Assembly (NCBI GenBank): GCA_903937385.1
Contig: CAIZZF010000014.1
Span: 27,391-91,390, forward strand
Length of the DNA stretch: 64,000 nt
Source: an uncultured Holophagaceae bacterium
GTDB lineage: Bacteria; Acidobacteriota; Holophagae; Holophagales; Holophagaceae
Direction of reading: 5' to 3'
Made by a program: the position numbers and the translations under genes. Below the pieces are notes generated by a model. That model was not told the DNA's origin. It saw nothing but the letters and a program-made list of their open reading frames with translations, and searched no databases. Shown here piece by piece: positions 18,527-29,600 of this stretch. Within the stretch, counting starts at the first letter, position 1. Each line of letters starts with the position of its first letter.

Positions 18527-19311
18527 GAACCCGTCGCCCCCATCCGGTTCACGCTCAGGTAGTTCAGGATGTCCTTCAGGAAGGCCTCGGCCGTAGGTCC
18601 GTTCGCCAGCCAGGGGTAGAAGGTCTGGCCCTGGCTGGAGCTGGCGCCGCTGACGGGAACTCCGAACAGGGCCCTGGGGCAGCTGAGGTCACAGGCGAGG
18701 AATCGCACGGCGGCGGGGACCTTGAGCAGCGACAAGATCCGCTGCTGGGCCCCTGCCCGGTCCTCGATGGTCGTGCCCAGCCAGACGTTCCGGGGTGGCT
18801 CGCCCGCCAGCCAGCGCTCCAGCCAGGCGACAAACAGCCCCTCCTCGCTGGCGTTCGGTTCGGACCGGGCAAGCTCGAGCGCGGCCTGCAGTAAGGCGGG
18901 GATGACCTTGGGCTGGCGAGTGAGCAGCATCCACGTCAAGTTGGGGGTCTGCTGCATGGTCTCCAGTGCCACCCGCCGGGCCTGATCCAGAGCCCTGTCA
19001 TCGGCCCAGAAATCCCCCATTGAGTTCGTGAAGATCTTCAGGGTCTGGCTGGCCTCCCGCGCCTCCCGATCACAGCGACGGGCCGCTTCGCAGGCAGACT
19101 CCAGGGTGATGCAGTGCTTGGCCTCGGGGAGTTCCTCCCCACCTGGAAGGAGCCCCCGGTCGACCTCGCCGGAAACCGGGTCTCTCGGGTTCCGGGATTT
19201 CCCGGTCCGGGATTCGGCATAGCAGACAGCACAGACCTGGGAAACCTCGTTCCGGGTCCGCCAGAAATCGACCGAATAACCATCGCGAAGCGTGGGGATG
19301 ACTTGCGCCAT
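18523..19311 (-). CDS. Divergent DUF5131 / phage Gp37-Gp68-family protein
   Basis: 262 residues from the ATG at 19311 (AAGGAAGG upstream). The C-terminal half reads [18 protein letters not shown] and [15 protein letters not shown], the hallmark of DUF5131 proteins found in phages and mobile elements, which normally have a radical-SAM-like cysteine cluster near the N-terminus (C-x-n-S-x-x-C-x-x-C-Y-A-E). Here only Cys27 and Cys30 remain in VCAVCYAES and the first cysteine is absent, with extra residues inserted before [14 protein letters not shown]. The middle [14 protein letters not shown] corresponds to FQVLTKRPERM. Function is unknown. Convergent with acnB. Confidence 0.7.
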   Translation of the reverse strand: MAQVIPTLRDGYSVDFWRTRNEVSQVCAVCYAESRTGKSRNPRDPVSGEVDRGLLPGGEELPEAKHCITLESACEAARRCDREAREASQTLKIFTNSMGDFWADDRALDQARRVALETMQQTPNLTWMLLTRQPKVIPALLQAALELARSEPNASEEGLFVAWLERWLAGEPPRNVWLGTTIEDRAGAQQRILSLLKVPAAVRFLACDLSCPRALFGVPVSGASSSQGQTFYPWLANGPTAEAFLKDILNYLSVNRMGATGS

Positions 19312-19670
19312 GAAACCTTCCTTGGAACTCACCGTGATTATTTCAACTCATGAACTTTTAACTTCGCGCGGGCTCAGTCCCTGTCAAGCGCACTAGGGGA
19401 CCACCCGCCGACCCCTGAACCAGCCCTTTCTGCCGCATAGCGAGGCCAGTCCTGGCTCAGGCTGATCTCCGGACTGGCTGGACAAACCTTTGGAAAAATT
19501 CTCGACATCGCCAAGGCACCCAAAACCCAGCACTGGAGCCTGCTTCCAGCCCCGCCCAGGCCATCCCTGCGAGGCCCAGGAACCCCACCCCCCGGTTACG
19601 GCTTTTCGATTTGCATAACTTGCGTTCATGCTAGACTTTTTCCTCTTCAACCACCTTTCGGGGGGTTCCC
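19312..19670. other. Intergenic region between the DUF5131 gene and ribH
   Basis: 359 bases without a convincing gene. The left 60 bases are AT-richer and hold the leader of the minus-strand DUF5131 gene. The middle is GC-rich and short reading frames in it lack ribosome sites. No FMN (RFN) riboswitch consensus is visible before ribH. The last 60 bases carry the ribH promoter described separately. Confidence 0.6.
19610..19637 (+). promoter_or_regulatory. Probable promoter of ribH-nusB
   Basis: Extended -10 element TGCTAGACT (hexamer TAGACT at 19632-19637) with a TTTGCA-like -35 at 19610-19615, spacer 16. It sits in a locally AT-rich patch 34 bases upstream of the ribH ATG. Assigned from sequence only. 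Confidence 0.5.
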
Positions 19671-20156
19671 ATGGGGATCTTTGAGGGCCACATCCGCGTT
19701 CATGAAGGCGATCGTTTCGCCTTGGTGGCGTCGCGCTGGAACGACTTCATCGTTGAGCGGCTGATCCAGGGCGCGCAGGACTGCATCCTCCGCCACGGCG
19801 GCAAGGAGGACCAGCTGGACCTCATCCGGGTTCCCGGAAGCTTCGAGCTGCCCCAGGTGGCCAAGCTGGCGGCCCAGAGCGGCCGCTATGCGGGTGTCAT
19901 CGTGCTCGGCACGGTGATCCGGGGCGGGACGCCCCACTTCGACATGATCGCGGCCGAGGTCACCAAGGGCGTCGCCCAGGTGGCCCTGGACACTGGGCTG
20001 CCCATGAGCTTCGGCGTCCTGACGACGGACAGCGTGGAGCAGGCCATCGACCGCGCCGGCGCCAAGATGGGCAACAAAGGCTGGGAGGCCGCCATGAGCG
20101 TCCTGGAGATGGTGGATCTGACCCGCACCCTCGGTGCCAAGAAAGGGCGCGACTAG
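19671..20156 (+). CDS. ribH: 6,7-dimethyl-8-ribityllumazine synthase
   Basis: 161 residues. Condenses 5-amino-6-ribitylaminouracil with dihydroxybutanone phosphate in riboflavin synthesis. Recognisable are [12 protein letters not shown] (substrate site), [24 protein letters not shown] with catalytic His89, and [17 protein letters not shown] with the conserved lysine and glycine region after it. The ATG follows GGGGGG by five bases. No other rib genes are nearby; the partner is nusB, whose ATG follows the ribH stop directly. The ribH-nusB pairing is common across bacteria. Confidence 0.96.
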   Translation: MGIFEGHIRVHEGDRFALVASRWNDFIVERLIQGAQDCILRHGGKEDQLDLIRVPGSFELPQVAKLAAQSGRYAGVIVLGTVIRGGTPHFDMIAAEVTKGVAQVALDTGLPMSFGVLTTDSVEQAIDRAGAKMGNKGWEAAMSVLEMVDLTRTLGAKKGRD

Positions 20157-20624
20157 ATGGGTGTTCGCCGCCGGGGGCGGGAGTACGCCCTGCAGATGCT
20201 CTACGCCATGGACCTGACCGGCTACCAGCCGGATCAGGTCTTTGCGGGCTTCTACACCATCCAGGACCTGAACCGGGACGCCTTCTACTACGCCCGCCGG
20301 CTGGTGGATGGTGTGCACGGCCACCTGGAGGAGATCGACGGAGCCCTGGCCAAGTACGCAGAGCACTGGAAGATCCATCGCATGGCCGCCGTGGACCGGA
20401 ACCTCCTCCGGCTTGGCCTCTACGAGCTGATGTTTGTGCGGGAGGTCCCCTTCCCCATCGTCATCAACGAGGCCCTGGAGATCGTGAAAGAGTTCAGCGA
20501 CCAAGAGGGTACCCAATTCCTGAACGGCATTCTTGATGCGGCAAGAAAAGAGTTCCGCCCAGAAGAAACCGGCCCGCGAATCAAAAAGAAGGCACCTGCG
20601 GCAGAATCTGCCGAAGATTCCTGA
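20157..20624 (+). CDS. nusB: Transcription antitermination factor NusB
   Basis: 155 residues, an all-helical RNA-binding protein that with NusE (S10) recognises boxA in rRNA leaders. The start RRRGREYALQMLYAMD is the standard NusB opening, and VDRNLLRLGLYELMF plus VINEALEIVKEFSDQEGTQFLNGILD (two helices) are the conserved core. The C-terminal tail is lysine-rich and may be disordered. Translation is probably coupled to ribH because the ATG abuts its TAG. Confidence 0.95.
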   Translation: MGVRRRGREYALQMLYAMDLTGYQPDQVFAGFYTIQDLNRDAFYYARRLVDGVHGHLEEIDGALAKYAEHWKIHRMAAVDRNLLRLGLYELMFVREVPFPIVINEALEIVKEFSDQEGTQFLNGILDAARKEFRPEETGPRIKKKAPAAESAEDS

Positions 20625-20625
20625 C

Positions 20626-20654
20626 CTGACCGGCCTGCCTCGGTTTGCTATGCT
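20626..20654 (+). promoter_or_regulatory. Probable promoter of accBC
   Basis: CTGACC at 20626-20631, a 17-base spacer, and extended -10 TTTGCTATGCT with hexamer TATGCT at 20649-20654, 39 bases before the accB ATG. Four of six bases match the -35 consensus. It starts two bases after the nusB stop, suggesting a separate transcription unit for accBC. Confidence 0.5.
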
Positions 20655-20693
20655 CGATCCCTTCCCCCGACTGACCTGATCGTTGGAGCCTCG

Positions 20694-21260
20694 ATGAGCA
20701 CCCCCCGCAAGAAGTCCCCTGCTGTAAAACAGTCTCCGACCCCTGCTCGACCGGCTGCGCTCCCCGCCAAAACAGCCTCGAGCCCCCTGGGCCTCGAGGA
20801 GATCAAGGCCCTGATCGCCCTGGTGGGCCGCGAACCCTTCCAGGAGTTCGAGTTCGAGGCGGGTGATATGCGCTTCCGCATCCGCAAGGACGGTCCCGCC
20901 CCCGTGATGCAGGCCCCGGTGGCAGCCCCGATGATGATGGCGGCCCCTGCGGCCCCCATGATGCAGGCCCTGACCGCGCCGATGGCCGCTCCCGTCGCTC
21001 AGCCGGTCGAAGATCCCAACATCCACTTCGTCACGAGCCCCATCGTGGGGACCTTCTACCGGGCCTCCAACCCGACCGCCACGCCCTATACCTCCCCGGG
21101 TGACTACGTCAAACCTGGCCAGACCCTCTGCATCATCGAAGCCATGAAGCTCATGAACGAGATCGAGAGCGACGTGGCGGGCGAGGTCATCAAGGTGCTG
21201 GTGGAGAACGGCACACCCGTCGAGTACGGCGAACGGCTCTTCGCCGTGAGAATCGGCTAG
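20694..21260 (+). CDS. accB: Biotin carboxyl carrier protein of acetyl-CoA carboxylase
   Basis: 188 residues. An N-terminal helical region ([22 protein letters not shown]) is followed by an alanine-proline-methionine-rich flexible linker (about 68-108) and the biotinyl domain (109-188). The biotinylated residue is Lys152 in [12 protein letters not shown]. Carries carboxybiotin between AccC and the carboxyltransferase AccAD for malonyl-CoA synthesis. The basic N-terminal extension (about 30 residues) is longer than in E. coli. GGAG precedes the ATG. accC starts two bases after its stop. Confidence 0.95.
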   Translation: MSTPRKKSPAVKQSPTPARPAALPAKTASSPLGLEEIKALIALVGREPFQEFEFEAGDMRFRIRKDGPAPVMQAPVAAPMMMAAPAAPMMQALTAPMAAPVAQPVEDPNIHFVTSPIVGTFYRASNPTATPYTSPGDYVKPGQTLCIIEAMKLMNEIESDVAGEVIKVLVENGTPVEYGERLFAVRIG

Positions 21261-21262
21261 CC

Positions 21263-22693
<1,431 letters not shown>

Positions 22694-22736
22694 GGACGTC
22701 CAGGAGACCCCCTGATTCCGCTAGAATGGACCCTGC

Positions 22737-22812
22737 GCCGCCTTAGCTCAGTTGGTAGAGCTCCAGCTTTGTAATCTGGTGGTCACCCGTTCGATTCGGG
22801 TAGGCGGCTCCA
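22737..22812 (+). tRNA. tRNA-Thr (anticodon TGT)
   Basis: 76 bases with encoded CCA. Acceptor stem GCCGCCT/AGGCGGC is perfect, the D-arm is GCTC-AGTTGGTA-GAGC, the anticodon loop TTTGTAA gives TGT at positions 34-36, and the T-arm is ACCCG-TTCGATT-CGGGT. The last pair of the anticodon stem (31-39) is a C-T mismatch. A TAGAAT -10-like hexamer at 22722-22727 lies 9 bases upstream. Confidence 0.95.
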
Positions 22813-22933
22813 ATTTGTAATGCATCTGCGGCCACCCCCCGGTGGCCGCTTTCGTAACGCTGAATCCAAATGGGCAAGTTCTAACCTTCACGAGCATTTC
22901 ACCCGATGGTCCATTGAACAGAGCGGAGTCGGC

Positions 22934-24511
22934 GTGAACTGGACCATGGGATTCAAAATCCGGGCACTCGTGTTCCTGGTCTGTGGGCTCTTCGCCCTCC
23001 AGGAAGCCTTCTACGTCTTGCCCACTTTCAATTCCAAGCTCCTCGAGCGCAGGCAGAGCGAGAACAAGGCCGTGGTAGAGGTCGCCTTCGGTGTGGTCGA
23101 GCACTTCGCAGCCATGGAGTCCTCGGGGAAGGCCTCCCGATCAGAGGCTCAGGCCCTGGCGCAGGGCGCGCTTCGGGGCCTCCGCTTCGAGGGCGGCAAC
23201 TATTTCTGGATCAACGACCTCGAGCCGCGGATGCTCATGCACCCCACCAAGCCTGAGCTCGAAGGGAAACCCGTGGCGGACCTCAAGGATGCTTCCGGGA
23301 AGGCCTACATGGTGGAGATCGCGAAGGTCGCCAGGCAGTCCGGAGGAGGCTTCGTGGCCTACGACTTCCTGAAGCCGCAGACCGGCAAGGTGGTGCCCAA
23401 GATCTCCTACGTGAAGCTCTACTCACCCTGGGGCTGGGTGGTAGGCAGCGGGGTCTACCTGGATGAGGTCGCAACTGAAGGGTGGAAGATGGCCCTCACC
23501 CTCGGCCTGGGGATGGTAGCCGTGATGGCGCTGGCGTTTCCGGTCTTCCGGGTCATGACGGGCAGGATCAACACCTCGGTCAGGGAGGTCCGGGACGGCA
23601 TCGAAACCATCGTGGCCGGCCGGCTCACCCATCGCTTCAAGGTGCTGGGGCAGGACGAGCTCGCGGAGATGGCGGGCAACCTCAATGGACTGGTCGAACG
23701 GCTCCAGGGCGACTTCAAGGGGATCCTGCACGCTTCAGAATCGACGGCCTCGGGAGCCACCCAGCTCAGCGCCACCAGCCATGAGCAGCTGCGGGCCGCG
23801 GAGGAGGTCGCGAATGGCGCCCAGGTCCTCAAGGCGGCCCTGGAGCGCAATGTCGGCAGCATCGAGCAGGTGCGCGAGTCCCTGGATCAGACCGGGGGCC
23901 AGATCGGCCAGGCCGCCCTGCAAGTGGAGGGCGCCGTCGAGGCCACGGAATCCGGCCGGGCGGCTGCCGAAGAGAGCTTCCAGGCCATGGAGGAGATCAA
24001 GACGGTCTCAGACCGGATCGTGAAGGCTGTGCAGCTCATCCAGGAGATCGCCCGGCAGACCAACCTGCTGTCGCTGAACGCGGCCATCGAGGCAGCCAAG
24101 GCGGGGGCCCAGGGCAAGGGCTTCGCGGTGGTCGCGGAAGAGGTCCGGAAGCTGGCCGAGCGCTCAGGCGGGGCGGCGCGGGAGATCTCCGCGATGATCG
24201 AGGAGACCCACCAGGCCGTGGGACGGGGTCAGGAAACGTCCCGGCTCACCCTGGAGAAGTTGCAGGTCATCCTCTCGGGCATCCTCGAGCTCACCGGAAC
24301 CGTGCTCTCCATCCGGATCTCCACAGAGGAGGAAGGGAACGCCATTGAGCAGATCCGGGCCCAGGTGCTGGAAGGAGAGAGCCAGGCCGAGCGGAACGCC
24401 TCTGCGGCCATTGAGCTGAGCGCCAGCGCAGAGCAGGTCGCCGCCACCGCCCACGAGCTGTCCCGAGTCGCGGATGGCCTGGCGGAAACCGTCAGTCGCT
24501 TCACTGTTTGA
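22934..24511 (+). CDS. Methyl-accepting chemotaxis protein with single Cache domain
   Basis: 525 residues from the GTG at 22934 (GGAG six bases upstream). Membrane segment 1 is about 10-27 ([19 protein letters not shown]). A periplasmic Cache_2-type sensor follows ([17 protein letters not shown], then [16 protein letters not shown]). Segment 2 is about 184-203, then a HAMP domain and the signalling domain, whose tip reads [22 protein letters not shown] and [18 protein letters not shown]. Such tips bind CheA and CheW. There is no C-terminal CheR pentapeptide. The HsbA/HsbR-like genes follow on the same strand, so this receptor may feed them. Confidence 0.9.
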   Translation: MNWTMGFKIRALVFLVCGLFALQEAFYVLPTFNSKLLERRQSENKAVVEVAFGVVEHFAAMESSGKASRSEAQALAQGALRGLRFEGGNYFWINDLEPRMLMHPTKPELEGKPVADLKDASGKAYMVEIAKVARQSGGGFVAYDFLKPQTGKVVPKISYVKLYSPWGWVVGSGVYLDEVATEGWKMALTLGLGMVAVMALAFPVFRVMTGRINTSVREVRDGIETIVAGRLTHRFKVLGQDELAEMAGNLNGLVERLQGDFKGILHASESTASGATQLSATSHEQLRAAEEVANGAQVLKAALERNVGSIEQVRESLDQTGGQIGQAALQVEGAVEATESGRAAAEESFQAMEEIKTVSDRIVKAVQLIQEIARQTNLLSLNAAIEAAKAGAQGKGFAVVAEEVRKLAERSGGAAREISAMIEETHQAVGRGQETSRLTLEKLQVILSGILELTGTVLSIRISTEEEGNAIEQIRAQVLEGESQAERNASAAIELSASAEQVAATAHELSRVADGLAETVSRFTV

Positions 24512-24563
24512 GCACCCATCCAGACAGCAGCAATGACTGCTGCCCATTCCTGAAGGAACCATC

Positions 24564-24878
24564 ATGAGCAGTCCCATCGTCAAGATCCAAGGCGCTGTCG
24601 CGGTCCTGAGCCCTTCCGGCAGGTTCACCTCCGAGTCCCACACCGCCTTCAAGGAAGCCTCCTATCCGTTGGTCGAGAACCCCTCGGTCACCACCATCTG
24701 CATCGACCTGGCAACGGTCTCCTACATGGACTCGTCCTCCCTCGGCAGCCTCCTCCTGCTGAGAGAAAAGGCCACGGCCAAAGGCAAGAAGGTCACGTTG
24801 CGGAACCCGAACCCAACCCTGCTTCCCACCCTCAAGATGATCAAGTTCGACAAGCTCTTCGAAACCTCGAACACCTGA
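24564..24878 (+). CDS. STAS-domain anti-sigma factor antagonist (HsbA/CrsA-like)
   Basis: 104 residues, a single STAS domain. Phosphorylation on a serine controls binding to a kinase/anti-sigma partner; the loop here is SYMDSSSLGSLL, with candidate serines 57-59 after Asp56. AGGAA precedes the ATG. It lies nine bases before the REC-PP2C-HATPase gene, the same pairing as HsbA-HsbR of Pseudomonas and CrsA-CrsR of Shewanella. The neighbouring protein would both phosphorylate and dephosphorylate it. Downstream target (sigma factor, FlgM or cyclase) is unknown. Confidence 0.88.
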   Translation: MSSPIVKIQGAVAVLSPSGRFTSESHTAFKEASYPLVENPSVTTICIDLATVSYMDSSSLGSLLLLREKATAKGKKVTLRNPNPTLLPTLKMIKFDKLFETSNT

Positions 24879-24887
24879 GCCCGGCTC

Positions 24888-26540
24888 ATGCGCATCCTTG
24901 TCGCCGAAGATGACGCTGCCACCCGCCTCCTGATCCGGCGCGTGCTGGAGAAGGAGGGCTACGAGGTCACACTCGCCTGCGACGGCCTGGAGGCCCTGGA
25001 CCGCTTTGCCCAGGCTGTGCCGGACATCGTCATCACCGATTTCCAGATGCCGCGCATGGACGGCCTGCAGCTCTGCCGCGAGCTGACGGTCGCCCGTGGC
25101 GAGCGCTTCGTGCCCCTCATCATGCTTACGGGCGGACAGGACGCGGATCTGCTCCACAACAGCCTGGAGGCGGGAGCCCTGGAGTTTCTCAACAAGCCCA
25201 TCCGCCCGGACGAGCTCGTTGCCCGGGTGAGGGCCATTGCCGCCATGTCGGCCATGCACTTCACCCTGGCCAACAACCAGGAGGAGACCCTGGGTGAGAT
25301 CGCCATCGTCAAGCACCTGCTTGAGCGGCTGACCTCACCGGGCCTGAAGCTCATGCCACCAGGCTTCGCCATGGAGACCCTCCAGACCCGCCGGATCAAT
25401 GGCGATGCCTGCTCCTACTTGAGAGGCATCGGGGGCAACCACTTCGGTCTGCTCTGCGATGCGACCGGGCATGGCCTCGTGGCTGGCGTGAGCACACTGC
25501 CGGTCCTGGAGACCTTCCAGACCATGGCCTCCCGCGACATCCCGCTCGAATCGATCTACCGGGAGATCAACACCAAGCTGTGCCGGCTGCTCCCCTCCGA
25601 CCGCTTTACCTGCCTCATCATGTTCAGGCTGGACCCCGAGATGGGCATCTTGACGGTGCTCAACGCAGGGATGCCCGATGTGTTCCTGTTCAGGAGTGAC
25701 AGCCAGGAGCTCCGGGTCTTCACCTCCAGGAACTTCCCGGCCGGCATCCTGGAGGACCAGGGTGAGATCGAAGTCGAGGATGCCGCCGTGGTCTCCGGGG
25801 ATCGCCTCTTCGCGTGCAGCGACGGCCTGCTCGACCTGTTCGCCGAGCCGATCCTCCGCAAGCGCTTCCTGCGCCGCGGCACGAGATACTCCGCCGCGGA
25901 GGACCAAGCCTGGCTGAGAAACACCCTCCGGGTGAGCCTGAAGAACGCAGAGCAGCATGACGACCTCACCTGGGCCCTGTGGGAAGTCCCCCCGCCCATG
26001 CCTCTGGACCTGGGGCAGGATCCGCTCCTCCCCCCCACCGAAACCGTGGCGGGGCTGGTGCTCCAGTTCGACCTGGACCCAAGGATTCATGGGGTCCGGG
26101 ACCTGGTGCCGAACATCCTCGGCCTGCTGGGCTACAAGGGGGTGCCCTCCTCGACGCTCCAGAAGCTGGGCATCGTCCTCACGGAAGGGCTCGACAATGC
26201 CGTGGATCATGGCCTGCTCGGGCTCCTCTCGACCCTGAAGGCCAATGGCTTTGAAAACTATGAGGCCCGCCGGAAGGAAGCCCTTGACGCCCACGGGACC
26301 GGCCTTGCCCGGTGCCGACTGGCGCTCCACTACACGCCCGGCGCAGTCCCCGTCCTGCACCACCTGACAGTCGACATCTCGGACGATGGGCCCGGCTTCG
26401 ACTGGGCCGCCCATGCGCAGTCCAAGGGTCCAGGAGAATTGGCGCCGCACGGCCGGGGCATCCTCCTGATGAAGGCACTCACCGCGGACTTCCAGTTCAA
26501 CGAAGTGGGTAACGCGGTCTCCTTCACCCTGGCCTGCTGA
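24888..26540 (+). CDS. Response regulator with PP2C phosphatase and HATPase kinase domains (HsbR/CrsR-like)
   Basis: 550 residues in three parts. Receiver 1-120: acidic pair EDD, phospho-Asp51 in VITDFQMPRMDG, Thr81 and Lys103. SpoIIE-type PP2C about 150-370: RINGDACSY, LLCDATGHGLVAGV, ACSDGLLDLF and HDDLTWAL; the second Asp of the usual GGDxxD is absent. RsbW-like HATPase about 400-550: TEGLDNAVDHGLLG (N box), DISDDGPGFDW (G1) and PHGRGILLMKAL (G2). One polypeptide can thus act as phosphatase and kinase on the adjacent STAS protein, switched by receiver phosphorylation. Nine bases separate it from the STAS gene. Confidence 0.9.
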   Translation: MRILVAEDDAATRLLIRRVLEKEGYEVTLACDGLEALDRFAQAVPDIVITDFQMPRMDGLQLCRELTVARGERFVPLIMLTGGQDADLLHNSLEAGALEFLNKPIRPDELVARVRAIAAMSAMHFTLANNQEETLGEIAIVKHLLERLTSPGLKLMPPGFAMETLQTRRINGDACSYLRGIGGNHFGLLCDATGHGLVAGVSTLPVLETFQTMASRDIPLESIYREINTKLCRLLPSDRFTCLIMFRLDPEMGILTVLNAGMPDVFLFRSDSQELRVFTSRNFPAGILEDQGEIEVEDAAVVSGDRLFACSDGLLDLFAEPILRKRFLRRGTRYSAAEDQAWLRNTLRVSLKNAEQHDDLTWALWEVPPPMPLDLGQDPLLPPTETVAGLVLQFDLDPRIHGVRDLVPNILGLLGYKGVPSSTLQKLGIVLTEGLDNAVDHGLLGLLSTLKANGFENYEARRKEALDAHGTGLARCRLALHYTPGAVPVLHHLTVDISDDGPGFDWAAHAQSKGPGELAPHGRGILLMKALTADFQFNEVGNAVSFTLAC

Positions 26541-26697
26541 GATCCTGAGGTCCGGAGAACGGTGGCCTGGATTAACTCTGGCCCCGAGCCTGACCGAAAA
26601 ATCAGGCATGACCTTCCGGGGAGGGCGTTTCCATCTAGATCGTGGCGTTTCCGCTTGCCTCCAGGCGCTGGAGGCGGGCCAGAGGGGGTCTGCCTGG

Positions 26698-29600
26698 ATG
26701 ACCCGGGTGCTTGTGGTTGGCCTTCCCCGTCGGGTCTGGCTGCTGGTGCTCGGCCTGTTCATTGCGCTCCCGCTTGCGGCCCAGGCCCTGGCCATGCGCC
26801 ACTTCGACCGGCGGGATGGCCTGCCCCAGAGCCAGGTGACGGCCCTGCTCGAGGACCGCAACGGCTTCATCTGGGCCAGCACCAATGAGGGGGTGACCCG
26901 GCTGGGGCCGAACGGGTATCAGCTGTTTGACGCCACTACCGGCCTTCGCGCAAAGGACATCGTCTGCCTGTTGGAAGACCGCGCCGGGGCAATCTGGGCC
27001 GCCAGCGCCGAGCGCGGGGTTGCGCGGATCCGCGGCCGGGAGATCACGACCTTTGGGCTCAAAGAGGGCCTTCCGGACGAGACCACGCGGGCCCTTCTGG
27101 AGACCCGGCGTGGGGACCTGCTGGTCGGCACCGGACAGGGTCTTGTGCGGCGCCAGGGAGAACGCTTCGAGCGCATTCCCCTGCCGGAGCCCTGGGAATT
27201 GACTCCCATCCAGGCCCTGGCCGAAGACACCGAAGGCTGGGTGTGGCTCGGTGCCCGCAAGGGGACCGTTGCCCGGTGGAGGGAGGGCGCCTTCGAGGTG
27301 GCCGTGTTGCCCTCAGCCACGGGAACCTCCCCCCTGGTCACCATCCGGACGGACCCCTCTGGCCAGGTCTGGATTCTCGAGGCGGAGCGAATCCTGAGGC
27401 GAAGCCGGGACGGTCGCTGGCAGGTGGAGTCCCTGCCGGGGCTGCCCGCCTCGGCCGTCTTCACCGGCCTCTCTTTCACACCGGCAGGCGAACTCCTCCT
27501 CTCGCTTGGTTCGGATGGACTCTACCTGCGGCAGCCCGATGGCAGCCACCGGCTCCTGAACCGCCAGAACCTGCTCTGCCGGGATTCCATCAACTGCGCC
27601 CTGCGGGACCGGAACGGCGGCCTCTGGATCGGCACCGACGGCGACTACCTCTGGGCCCAAGCCCTCCCGGGCCTCTGGAGCCTGACCCGCGACACCGAGA
27701 CAGACCTGAGCCTGGGCCTCGGCTCGGTGACCGCCTTTCTGGCGCTTCCAGGCAACCGGATGCTGTTCGGGAGCAACAACGGAGTCATCCTCTGGCAGCA
27801 GGGCAAGGGCGTGCTGAAACGCTGGTCGCGCAGGGATGGTCTGCCTTCCGAGGATGTGTGGCTGCTGCACGAGGACGGTGGGGGCGGGGCCTGGGTCGGC
27901 ACCCTGAAGGGCCTGATCCGCCTCGGCTCCGACCAGCGCATCCATCCGGGCCCTCCGGAACTGGAGAAGAGCCATATCCAGTGCATGGTCCGGAGGGGCA
28001 ACCGGCTGTGGGTCGGGACCGACATGGGACTGGTGGAGCTGGATCTCCAGGGGCGGTTTCTGGGACGCCACCACCCTGTCCAGGAGACCGGCTACACCTC
28101 GGTTCACTGCCTGCTGGTGCGCGGCGAGGAGCTGCTGGTGGGCACCAGCGTCGGTCTCTTCAGCTTCGAGCGGGGAAGCTTCCACCGCTATCTCACCGGC
28201 GGTCCCTTGGACCACATCCAGGTCCTGGCCCTCCATGCCGACAACCGGCAGCGCCTGTGGGTGGGGACCTCCCAGAACCTCCTGGTGAACGATTCCACCG
28301 AGGGTTCCTGGAGCAGCCTGGACCTGGAGGCCGGTGGGCAGCCACTGTACGGCATCACCTGGATCCGCGGTCTCGCTTCCGGGGGAACCGCTATCGGTCA
28401 TGCCAAGGGCGTCACCATGCTGCCCCGGGAAGGCAAGCCCGTGCTGATCACGCATCGGCTGGGACTGATCTCGGACGAGACCAACCAGGGGGGCGCCCTC
28501 GAAGATGGCCTGGGCCGCCTCTGGATCGGGATGGTGGGCGGCGCCTGCTTCATGGAAGCCGGGGCCAGCGTCCCGGAATACCCCCTGCCGACCCCCGTGG
28601 TCCTGGACATCACCTGGGAGCGGGGAACCTTCTGGATGCCCAAGGAGGTCACCCTGCCGCCCGGCTTCGCCTCCCTGGTGGTCCATGTGGACTCCGGCTC
28701 ACCCAACACGCCCGTCCCGGTCCGCTTCGAGGCCCAGCTCGACGAGCTCGGTGGCAGCTGGCAGGCCCTGGAATCCGGCAACGGGAGCATCCAGTTCGGG
28801 GGCCTGAGCCCCGGAACCCACCTGCTGCGGTTCCGGACCAGCCTCGACGGCACGGTCTGGAACGAGGCCGCACCGGTGCGCCTGACCATCAAGCCCACCT
28901 GGTATCAGACGCTCTGGGCCCGCTTGATCCTGATGGCGGTCCTGGCCTCAGCCTGCGTCCTGGTCATCCGGGCACGCTTTCGCACCCTGGAGCGGAACAA
29001 TGAAGCCCTGGAGGCGAAGGTCCGCTCCCGGACCAAGGAGTTGCAGGCCTGGACGCGGGAGCTGGCGCTTCGGAACCAGGGCATGGAGTGGACCCAGCGA
29101 CAGCTAAAGGACACCCTCGAGTCCCGGATGCAGATGATCAACACCGTCAGCCATGACCTCCGCTCTCCTCTCACCAGCATCCTGCTCAGCGTGGAGCGCA
29201 TCAACGGGGGCGGAGCCGAGGTAGAGCCCGGCCTGGCGAGAGTGCTGGGCATCATGAAGCACGAGGCCCATCGGCTGGACGGCATCCTCAAGAGCCTTCT
29301 CGACAAGAACCGCGCGGAGTCCATGACCGACCGGCTGTCCCTGAAGCTGACCCATCCCCAGGATCTGCTCGAAAACCTCGAGACCACCCTCCAGCTCAAG
29401 GCCGAGGCCCGGGGGCTCCGGCCACGACTCGACCTCGATGCGGATCTGGCCGAGACCTGGGTCCTGCTGGACTCGGTGGCCATGCGGCAGGTGTTGTTCA
29501 ACCTGGTGGAGAACGCCCTCAAGTTCACGGAGCCCCCGGGCGCCGTGGGGGTCCGGACCCGACTCCAGGGGAACCACTGGCACCTGGAGGTCTGGGATAC

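Noticed and set aside
19389..19640. Possible FMN riboswitch before ribH
   Set aside because: None of the conserved RFN-element blocks could be found in this leader.
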